A stretch of DNA of 40,611 bases from NCBI GenBank assembly GCA_945906935.1, contig CAMDSO010000023.1:1-40611 (forward strand). Direction: 5' to 3'. This stretch comes from Bordetella parapertussis (lineage in GTDB: Bacteria > Pseudomonadota > Gammaproteobacteria > Burkholderiales > SG8-41). The notes under the pieces are model-generated. The model saw only the letters and a program-made list of their open reading frames with translations. It was not told where the DNA came from and searched no databases. Below, piece after piece: positions 6,799-13,565 of the stretch. Position 1 is the stretch's first letter. Each line of letters opens with the position of its first letter. A program made the position numbers and the translations under genes.

Positions 6799-7767
6799 AT
6801 GGCGGTAATACTGGATTACACAACGATGGACGGCGCGCTGTCGATGCGCGACGTGATTGATTTGCTGGAAGTCGCCCTCACCCACGAGGCCGCCGGCAAG
6901 ACCGACGTCTCGCAAAAATACATCACCGATTTTGCCGGCGGCGCAATGCGCATGCTGGTGGCGGCTGATCATGCCGCCGGCTATTTGGCGACCAAGGCTT
7001 ATCACTCGATCGACGCCGCTGGTGTGCGTTACGTCGTCACGCTGTATCGCTTGAAAGACGGTGAACTGCTGGCCTGGCTCGACGGCCAGCTGATCACCGA
7101 TTTACGCACCGGCGGCGCCAGTGGCGTGATTGCCCGCAAGGTGCCGCTGCCTGGAGAGGTTAGCGTTGGCATCATCGGTTCGGGTAATCAGGCGCGCATG
7201 CAGCTCGAAAGCCTGGCGGCGGTCTATAACGTCACCGCCGCCAGCGTCTGGAGTCCGACCGTGGCCAATCGTGACAGCTATGCGCGTGACATGTCGCGCA
7301 AGCTCGGGATTAATGTGAGTGCTACGACTTCGGCCGAAGCGGCGGTGCGCGGTCACCGTTTGGTTGCCGCGGCAAGCAGTGCACGCACGCCCGAGCCGGT
7401 GCTGCGCGGCGCGTGGTTGCAAGATTGCCGCTTGCTCTGCGCGGTCGGCAACACACGCCGCCAATTCGCCGAGGTGGACGTGGCATGTTTTGAGACAGCC
7501 GCGCTGGTAGTAGCTGATTCACCGCACGCGCAACACGAGGCCGGTGATCTGATACGCGCTGCGGAGGCGGGGGCGCTGCCACCAGAGAGGTTGACCACGC
7601 TGGCACAGATCGTCGCCGGCGAGGTGGCGGTGCCGGCGACGGGCTTGATCACATTCAAATCAGTGGGTACCGCCTTGCAAGATGTTGCGCTGGCCGGCCG
7701 CTATTACGAATTGCTCGGCACAAAAGCCGGTATGCCGGGTGTGATGAACTTTCCGCGTATGCGTTGA
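6799..7767 (+). CDS. Ornithine cyclodeaminase/mu-crystallin family protein (OCD2), intact
   Basis: A 322-residue protein with GGAG immediately after the previous stop, seven bases before the ATG. The N-terminal dimerisation/substrate half contains AADHAAGYLATKAYH, with Lys66 matching the conserved substrate lysine. The Rossmann half starts VGIIGSGNQARMQLESLA (about 123-140) and ends with the family signature FKSVGTALQDVALAGRYYELL. Members include ornithine cyclodeaminase, alanine dehydrogenase of this fold, and ketimine (pyrroline-2-carboxylate) reductases; the sequence does not let me choose, and the imine/ketimine type is favoured only by the adjacent Schiff-base-family lyases. It is the intact counterpart of OCD1 and opens the second module. 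Its stop overlaps the next start by one base. Confidence 0.9.
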   Translation: MAVILDYTTMDGALSMRDVIDLLEVALTHEAAGKTDVSQKYITDFAGGAMRMLVAADHAAGYLATKAYHSIDAAGVRYVVTLYRLKDGELLAWLDGQLITDLRTGGASGVIARKVPLPGEVSVGIIGSGNQARMQLESLAAVYNVTAASVWSPTVANRDSYARDMSRKLGINVSATTSAEAAVRGHRLVAAASSARTPEPVLRGAWLQDCRLLCAVGNTRRQFAEVDVACFETAALVVADSPHAQHEAGDLIRAAEAGALPPERLTTLAQIVAGEVAVPATGLITFKSVGTALQDVALAGRYYELLGTKAGMPGVMNFPRMR

Positions 7768-8759
7768 TGACTATGAAATCAACCGCCGTGATTGCCGCTG
7801 TCATTGCCATCGCTTGTGTTTTTGGTGCGTCGTCTGCGCAGGCGCAAGTGGCATGGCGCCCGGAGCGCAACATTGAAATCATTATTCCGACCGCCGCTGG
7901 CGGTATCAATGATCAGGTTTCGCGTCTGATCCAGAAGACCTTGCAGGACGGAAAGCTGGTGGGCGTGCCGGTGATCCCTATCAACAAAGCCGGCGGCAAC
8001 CAGTTGCTCGCCGTCGCCTATCTCAATCAATACGCCGGCAACCCGCATTATTTGTTGTATTCGGCCCCCACGGTCTTCACCAACCAGCTCGGTGGTCTGA
8101 CCGCGCAGATGTATACCGATTTGACACCACTGGCGTTGCTTTACGTCGAGCATACGGTGATTACCGTGGCCGCCGCCTCACCGCTCAAGACTATGCGTGA
8201 TTTGATCGGCCGCCTGAAGACTGATCCGACGGCATTTGCGTTCGGTGTGAGCAGCCGTGGTGGCCCCAATCATCTGGCACTCTCGCAGGCGGTGCGTACT
8301 GCCGGCATTGATCCGGCAAAACTCAAGGTGGTGGTGTTCAAGACCAATGCGGAATCAATGACGGCAATGATGGGCGGGCATTTACAGGCGGTTGCCTCAT
8401 CGGTCAGCTCGTCGATGTCGCAGGTGTCGGCAGGCAATACGCGGATGCTGGCGATTGCAGCACCCCAGCGCATGGGCGGTGCGCTAGCCGCCGTTCCCAC
8501 CCTGCGTGAGCAGGGTATTGATGCCGCGGGCATTTCCAACTGGCGCGTGGTTTTTGCTGCAAAAGGCATTACGCCGGCACAAGTGAATTTTTGGGAGGAG
8601 GCATTGGCAAAAACCGTCGTCACAGCCGACTGGAAAAAACTATTGGACGACAATAACCTCGAATCACAATTCATGCGTAGTCGCGATACCGCGAAATATC
8701 TGGAGTCGGAATATGCTGCTACGCGTGCGGTAATGAGCGATCTCGGACTTGCCAAGTAA
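7767..8759 (+). CDS. TctC-like periplasmic binding protein, divergent (module 2, first)
   Basis: ATG 7767 shares a base with the OCD2 stop (TGATG); ATG 7773 is an alternative. The roughly 330-residue product has a signal peptide (MKSTAVIAAVIAIACVFG, cleavage near AQAQ). It keeps the Bug architecture but is the least typical of the nine: the first loop is PTAAGGINDQ, the second NKAGGNQLLAVAY instead of NRxGAxG, and DGYT is replaced by NPHYLLY. It resembles the broader TctC group, and its ligand is probably different from the other binding proteins here. It ends 115 bases before DHDPS-like A2. Within that spacer a TATACT (8764-8769) could be a weak internal promoter. Confidence 0.85.
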   Translation: MTMKSTAVIAAVIAIACVFGASSAQAQVAWRPERNIEIIIPTAAGGINDQVSRLIQKTLQDGKLVGVPVIPINKAGGNQLLAVAYLNQYAGNPHYLLYSAPTVFTNQLGGLTAQMYTDLTPLALLYVEHTVITVAAASPLKTMRDLIGRLKTDPTAFAFGVSSRGGPNHLALSQAVRTAGIDPAKLKVVVFKTNAESMTAMMGGHLQAVASSVSSSMSQVSAGNTRMLAIAAPQRMGGALAAVPTLREQGIDAAGISNWRVVFAAKGITPAQVNFWEEALAKTVVTADWKKLLDDNNLESQFMRSRDTAKYLESEYAATRAVMSDLGLAK

Positions 8760-8874
8760 TTGTTATACTCGCAGACGCAAAAAACAGCGAAGAACATCCG
8801 CTTCGTAACCCGCGCCCCGGCAGGCACTTGCGCCGCTGCGCCACGCATTCAACGCAATTCCAGGAAAGATAGAC

Positions 8875-9792
8875 ATGCCGATCAAACTGCAAGGGGTCAT
8901 GCAGGCCCCCGTTACGCCGCTGAAAGATGATTTCAGTTTTGATGCCGATGGTTTCGCCAAGATGGTGGATTTTCATGTACGTCACGGCGCGCCGGCGATT
9001 GCCTGGCCGCATCACAAGGCCGAGTCGCTCAATCTGACGATCGCCGAGCGCAAGCTGGGCGCTGAAATCGCCGTGAAGACGGTTGCTGGCCGCGTTCCGG
9101 TATCGATTTTTACTGGCACCCTGTCGGAAGAAGACTCTCTGGACATCGCGCAGCATGCGCAGAAGGTCGGTGCTGATCTGCTGCTGACGATTTCGCCCTA
9201 CTGCCGTCGCCCGTCACAGGAAGAAATTTTCGATTCGATCGTGCGCATCGCCACCCATACCGATCTGCCGATGCTGACCTACAACTCGCCGTGGCGTAAC
9301 GGCGAGGGTGTCGAGTTTACCGGCGAGCTGACGCAGCGCCTGATCGAACGCCTGCCGAATTACATCGGCATGAAGGATGCGAGTTTCCACAGCGAAAAAT
9401 TCCTCGAGATTTCGCGCGTCGCACTGAAAATGCGGCCCGGCTTCGCCATCATCATGGGCGTCGAACATTTGCTGGCGTCGTATCCGATGGGTGCCTGCGG
9501 TTCGTTTTCGTCGTCGGGTGCGATTGCACCGAATCTTTGCAACAAGTATTTCGCCGCGCTGGTCGCCAACGACTGGCCGTTGGCGCGCGAATGCCAGTAC
9601 AAGATCTCGCGTCTCTGGCGTGTCTTCAAGGAGCAATACCCGTCATCCCTCAAGGGCGCCATGATCATGATGGGCCGCCCGGTCGGACCGACGCGATCGC
9701 CGCTGCCGACCGCAACGAAGGAACGCATCGCCTTCCTGCGTCAACAGCTTGAGGACCTCAATATTCTGCAAACCGAGCCGCACGGCTGGTGA
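8875..9792 (+). CDS. DHDPS/NAL-family protein, A-type (A2, Schiff-base Lys present)
   Basis: A 305-residue TIM-barrel protein preceded by AGGAAAG. Lys167 in GMKDASF and Tyr136 in TYNSP are the catalytic pair; one residue is inserted before the lysine relative to A1. The substrate loop WPHHKAESLNL again carries His47-Lys48 in place of the DapA threonines, then Glu50-Ser51. The C-terminal block GRPVGPTR and tail EPHGW match A1. The residues after SPY (CRRP) differ from the PYFWEP of A1 and PYFWAP of A3, so substrate preference may differ. B2 follows after 113 bases, a longer spacer than in the other two pairs. Confidence 0.9.
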   Translation: MPIKLQGVMQAPVTPLKDDFSFDADGFAKMVDFHVRHGAPAIAWPHHKAESLNLTIAERKLGAEIAVKTVAGRVPVSIFTGTLSEEDSLDIAQHAQKVGADLLLTISPYCRRPSQEEIFDSIVRIATHTDLPMLTYNSPWRNGEGVEFTGELTQRLIERLPNYIGMKDASFHSEKFLEISRVALKMRPGFAIIMGVEHLLASYPMGACGSFSSSGAIAPNLCNKYFAALVANDWPLARECQYKISRLWRVFKEQYPSSLKGAMIMMGRPVGPTRSPLPTATKERIAFLRQQLEDLNILQTEPHGW

Positions 9793-9905
9793 AGACGGAC
9801 AGGTGAGCCTCGCCCCCTTGGATATTCCCCGCTTCCGACGACGCGTTGATTAAATCAGGTCTATCGACGCTTCCAAAGACGACTGCACACGAAAGAAAAA
9901 ATATC

Positions 9906-10820
9906 ATGACCACATTCAAACCCGGTTTAGTCCATTCGCCGGTGACGCCTTTCAAGGCCGACCATAGCATCGACTACGAAACCTACGCCAAACTCATTGA
10001 GTTTCATCTGCACAATGGCGCCGAGGCGATTGCCGCGCCGATGCCTGCCGGCGAGGACATGAGCCTCAAAGACGATGAACAAGGCGTGCTCCTCGACTTC
10101 GTGTTGAAACAGGTGAAGGGTCGCGTGCCCGTTATCGCGCACATCAGCGATGCCGGCACCGCCATCGCCATTGAGCGCGCCAAACACGCTGAAAAACAGG
10201 GTGTGGCGGCGATTGTTTCCCATCCGCCGTATTTCTGGCATCCGAAGGCAAGCATGGTGGTTGAGCATCTCGTGCAGATCGGCAACGCCACCCAATTGCC
10301 GTATTTCCTGTGCAGCCCGCCGGTCGAAGACGTCGGCACGCCGCTGACCGTTGAGATCACACTCGATGTGATCGAGCGCGTGCCCACCTTGCAGGGTGTG
10401 GTCGATTCGACGATGGATTTTGTCATCATGGTTGAGACGGTCTCGCTGGGGGGCGCCAAGCGTCCGGGCTTTCAGCTGATTCCGGGCACCGACTACATGG
10501 TGACCGCTGGCGCGATTGGCGCGATGAGCGTGTTTTCTCAGCTCGCGGCAGTGGCGCCCAAGCTGGTCAGGCAGGTCTACGATTTGTGCGCGCAGCAGAA
10601 ATTCGTCGAGGCACGCGCCGGTCAGGAAGATCTCGCCGAACTTGCGCATTGCCTGAAGCTTGCCGGTTTGGCCGGGCTCAAAGGTGCGCAGCGCGCGATG
10701 GGTCGTGAGTGCGGACGGCCGCGGCCGCCGGCGCGTGCGCTGACTGATGCCGAGCAAAGCAAGCTCGCCACCGCCCTGCAGGGAATGAAATTCCTGCAAG
10801 CCGAACCGCGCGGCTGGTGA
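9906..10820 (+). CDS. DHDPS-like protein, B-type (B2, Lys replaced by Val and Tyr by Cys)
   Basis: ATG 9906 is chosen over an in-frame start at 9846 because the product then begins MTTFKPGLVHSPVTPF exactly like the other B proteins; only a weak purine-rich stretch precedes it. The 304-residue barrel has Val166 (GVVDSTMD) where A proteins have the Schiff-base lysine, and Cys136 (FLCSPP) in place of the YNSP tyrosine, so both canonical catalytic residues are lost. The loop AAPMPAGEDMSL keeps Gly-Glu but has Asp for Ser51. The tail is EPRGW. It is the most divergent B protein, yet full length with an undisturbed frame. It would pair with A2, or bind a ligand without catalysis. Confidence 0.88.
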   Translation: MTTFKPGLVHSPVTPFKADHSIDYETYAKLIEFHLHNGAEAIAAPMPAGEDMSLKDDEQGVLLDFVLKQVKGRVPVIAHISDAGTAIAIERAKHAEKQGVAAIVSHPPYFWHPKASMVVEHLVQIGNATQLPYFLCSPPVEDVGTPLTVEITLDVIERVPTLQGVVDSTMDFVIMVETVSLGGAKRPGFQLIPGTDYMVTAGAIGAMSVFSQLAAVAPKLVRQVYDLCAQQKFVEARAGQEDLAELAHCLKLAGLAGLKGAQRAMGRECGRPRPPARALTDAEQSKLATALQGMKFLQAEPRGW

Positions 10821-10845
10821 GCGTGGCGCGCGTGATTACTCTGTT

Positions 10846-11799
10846 ATGAGCGTCTTGCGTATTGCAGTGATCGTGTTTGCCGTTGCCGTTGCTGTCAGGG
10901 CTGCGGTCGCGCAGGCGCAGGGTTACCCCTCCAAGCCAGTACGCTTTGTCACCTCGGAACCTGGTGGCGGCAATGACATCGTGGCGCGCGTGCTGGCGGA
11001 GGGTTTGACCGCCAGCCTTGGTCAGCGCGTGATTGTCGATAATCGCGGCATCGTTGCCGCTGAAATCGCCAAGAATGCGATCCCCGACGGATATACGCTG
11101 CTGGTCTACGGCGCGAATATCTGGCTCTTGCCGTATTTGCGCCAGCACGTGGCCTGGGATCCACTGCGTGATTTTGCCCCCATCACTATCGCCGTGCAGT
11201 TGCCCAATGTGCTGGTCGTGCATCCCAATGTGCCGGTGAAGACCACCCGCGAATTCATCGATTACGCGAGGGCGCGGCCGGGCAAGCTCGATTACGCCGC
11301 CGGCACCATTGGTGTATCGCCGCATCTGGCCGCGGAGTTGTTTAAGTCGATGACAGCACTCGATCTCGTGCGGGTGCCTTACAAAGGCGGTGGTCCGGCT
11401 CTGAACGGTTTGATTGCCGGCGAGACCCAGATCATGTTTCCCAACATCGGCTCGGTGATGACGCACATGAAATCAGGGCGCGTGCGTGCATTGGGCGTGT
11501 CCAGCGCGCAGCCCTCGGCGCTGGCGCCCGGGCTACCGACTATTGCGTCGGTCGTGCCCGGTTATGAGTTCGTTGCGGTGATTTGTCTCTATGCCCCGGC
11601 TAAAACGCCGCGCGCGATCGTCGAGCAACTTAACAGCGAAGCGGCGCGCGTGCTGAAGGCGCCTGAAATCAAAGAACGATTATTTAATGCAGGCAATGAA
11701 GTCGTCGCTAATAGCGCAGCGGAATTCGCCGCCTACATGAAAGCCGACATGCAAAAAATGGGGAAGGTGATCAAAGATGCAGGCATACGGGGAGAATGA
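10846..11799 (+). CDS. Bug-type periplasmic binding protein lacking the GASG ligand loop (module 2, second)
   Basis: A 317-residue protein with a signal peptide (LRIAVIVFAVAVAVRAA, cleavage near AQAQG). The first ligand loop SEPGGGND is normal. The second loop is short: VDNRG is followed directly by IVAAEIA, whereas other members here read NRGGASGVIA, so the four residues GASG are missing in frame. In Bug structures this loop helps hold the ligand carboxylate, so binding should be changed. The rest (DGYT, VPYKGGG, YEFVAVICLYAPAKTP) is regular. It resembles the binding proteins at 19274 and 21300 more than the others. It starts 25 bases after B2 and overlaps the following SDR start by 23 bases. 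Confidence 0.9.
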   Translation: MSVLRIAVIVFAVAVAVRAAVAQAQGYPSKPVRFVTSEPGGGNDIVARVLAEGLTASLGQRVIVDNRGIVAAEIAKNAIPDGYTLLVYGANIWLLPYLRQHVAWDPLRDFAPITIAVQLPNVLVVHPNVPVKTTREFIDYARARPGKLDYAAGTIGVSPHLAAELFKSMTALDLVRVPYKGGGPALNGLIAGETQIMFPNIGSVMTHMKSGRVRALGVSSAQPSALAPGLPTIASVVPGYEFVAVICLYAPAKTPRAIVEQLNSEAARVLKAPEIKERLFNAGNEVVANSAAEFAAYMKADMQKMGKVIKDAGIRGE

Positions 11800-12553
11800 T
11801 GGCGTGCGACCGGTGGCTTTTGTCACCGGCGCCTCCTACGGCATTGGCGCGGCTTGTGCATTGGCGCTTGCGCGCGACGGTTATGACCTTGCGATCGCCG
11901 CCACTCGACTTGAAAATCTGGCGAAGACGGTGTCGGCGCTGCAACCCGCCGGTTGCCGCGTATCGCCGGTGGCGCTCGATTTGAATCAGCAAAGCAGTAT
12001 CGAAGCGGCGATGGCCGCCGTCGTCTCGGCGTTTGGCCGCGTTGATGTGCTGGTCAATAACGCTGCCGTTAACCTGCGCAAGAAAGCGGTCGATGTCACG
12101 CCGGACGAATGGAATGCGCATATGCGCGTCAATCTGACCGGCACGTTTTTCATGTCGCAGCAGATGGGGCGGCATTTGATCGCCGCGCAACGGCCCGGTT
12201 GCATCATCAGCGTGACCTCGACGCATGCCGTGATTGGCGCGGATGAACGCTCGACTTATGGCGTCAGCAAGGCCGGTGTCATACACATGTCGCGCATGCT
12301 GGCCATTGAATGGGCCGAGTACGGCATCCGCGTCAACACCGTAGCACCCGGACGGCTCGACACCGAATCGCCTTCACGGGCATTGACCGGCAAAGATCCG
12401 CAATATATGCAGGCGATGTTAAACAAGATTCCGCTGCATCGCCTCTGCACGGTGGGAGATGTGGCCGGTGCGGTTTGTTATCTCGCCAGTGAAAAGGCTT
12501 CCTACATCACCGGACAGACGCTGTTGCTCGATGGTGGTCTGACCTCCTACTGA
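11777..12553 (+). CDS. Short-chain dehydrogenase/reductase (SDR)
   Basis: A 258-residue classical SDR. The cofactor motif is TGASYGIG (17-24), NNAA is at 94-97, and the catalytic set is Ser148, Tyr161 and Lys165 (YGVSK). The end, ASYITGQTLLLDGG, is typical. ATG 11777 has AAGGTGA six bases upstream and overlaps the binding-protein gene by 23 bases; GTG 11804, after GGGGAG, is an alternative that would start the protein immediately before the first beta strand. It closes the plus-strand gene run and is followed by a hairpin at 12558-12580. An NAD(P)-dependent alcohol/ketone oxidoreduction on a pathway intermediate is likely; the substrate is unknown. Confidence 0.9.
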   Translation: MQAYGENDGVRPVAFVTGASYGIGAACALALARDGYDLAIAATRLENLAKTVSALQPAGCRVSPVALDLNQQSSIEAAMAAVVSAFGRVDVLVNNAAVNLRKKAVDVTPDEWNAHMRVNLTGTFFMSQQMGRHLIAAQRPGCIISVTSTHAVIGADERSTYGVSKAGVIHMSRMLAIEWAEYGIRVNTVAPGRLDTESPSRALTGKDPQYMQAMLNKIPLHRLCTVGDVAGAVCYLASEKASYITGQTLLLDGGLTSY

Positions 12554-12557
12554 CGGC

Positions 12558-12580
12558 GCGCGGCATGCCCGATGCCGCGC
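12558..12580. terminator. Hairpin between convergent genes, probable terminator
   Basis: GCGCGGCAT (12558-12566) and ATGCCGCGC (12572-12580) form a perfect 9-bp stem with loop GCCCG, placed between the plus-strand SDR and the minus-strand bicupin gene. There is only a short T run (CGCTTTCC) on the plus side, so the terminator role is probable, not certain. Confidence 0.55.
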
Positions 12581-12644
12581 CGCTTTCCGCGATGCCGTAA
12601 GTCTCTCTGCGTATCAGCCCATCTGGTTCGATGGGCCGGGGCAA

Positions 12645-13472
12645 TCACCCGCGCCAGTTATCCGCCGCACCATGCTGGTCGATATACGCCTCTAGCCCTA
12701 CGGTGGAATGCACGCCGGCATAACGCGCCGGTGCATTGCCGGCAACGGTGAGTTGCCAGGCCTTGCCGCGTGGCACGTGGATGACGTCACCTTTTTTCAC
12801 GCGTTTCTTTTTGCTGCCTACCTTTGCATCCAGTGTGCCGTCGAGTACATAGATGAAGTTTTCATGCGTGGCTTTCTTCTCGCCGCTGACGCGGCCGGCC
12901 GGCGATTCAACCAGATAAAACGCAATGTTACTGCCCTCGATCTGGCGAGCACTATGCGCCGATGCGGGAGGCGCATTGAGTGATTCGGCGAGCGTGTAGT
13001 AACAGGTGCCCAGTCCGTTGATGATCGCCTTCGACTTGGTTTTATCCTTTTTTTGTCCCGGATATTTTCCCGCCGCCACTGCGCGGGCGACTTCCACCAC
13101 CGAGGGGGCCTCATCGGGCAGCGCTTCGTCGGCGGCGGCACCGATCATCGTCCAGGTGCGGTCCTTGATGTAGAGGTAGACCAGATCGTTATCCTCGGTT
13201 GCCTTGAAGCCGTGACGCGCAAACGGCGGGAAGTGCACCAGCGTGCCGGGCTGCACGATGCGACGATCCTTGCCGACGATACTGTCGACCTTGCCGCGCA
13301 GCGGAAACGCAAACAGTTCATTCGGGTGGTAATGCAGTTCGGCGCCGGTGCCGGCTTTTTTGGTGACGAGCCGAAAGTACATCGTCTCGCCTTCGAGTAT
13401 GGGCCCGGTGGCGCTCGATAGATGCGGGTTGAAGTGATGTGTCTGCATGCCTTCAAAACGGTAGAAATACAT
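12645..13472 (-). CDS. Bicupin protein (two cupin domains)
   Basis: A 275-residue protein with AAGGAG upstream of the ATG. The first cupin (about 25-100) has a metal site pattern HYHPNE (His47, His49, Glu52) and a later PPFARHGF histidine. The second cupin (about 190-250) has THENFIYVLDGTL and the barrel strand GDVIHVPRGKAWQL but only one histidine in the first motif, so it may not bind metal. A lysine-rich linker (KKDKTKSK) joins them. The layout resembles gentisate-dioxygenase-like bicupins, but the residues do not identify a substrate. A 93-base gap with AT-rich sequence separates its start from the ligase stop, so it may have its own promoter. Confidence 0.8.
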   Translation of the reverse strand: MYFYRFEGMQTHHFNPHLSSATGPILEGETMYFRLVTKKAGTGAELHYHPNELFAFPLRGKVDSIVGKDRRIVQPGTLVHFPPFARHGFKATEDNDLVYLYIKDRTWTMIGAAADEALPDEAPSVVEVARAVAAGKYPGQKKDKTKSKAIINGLGTCYYTLAESLNAPPASAHSARQIEGSNIAFYLVESPAGRVSGEKKATHENFIYVLDGTLDAKVGSKKKRVKKGDVIHVPRGKAWQLTVAGNAPARYAGVHSTVGLEAYIDQHGAADNWRG

Positions 13473-13565
13473 TGCGAGGTCTCCTTGGTGAATCGTGTGA
13501 CGATGTTAGCTGAATATAAATATTAAAGTGAATCAGGCGGCGATGTTCGAAACCGCTTATCGGGT

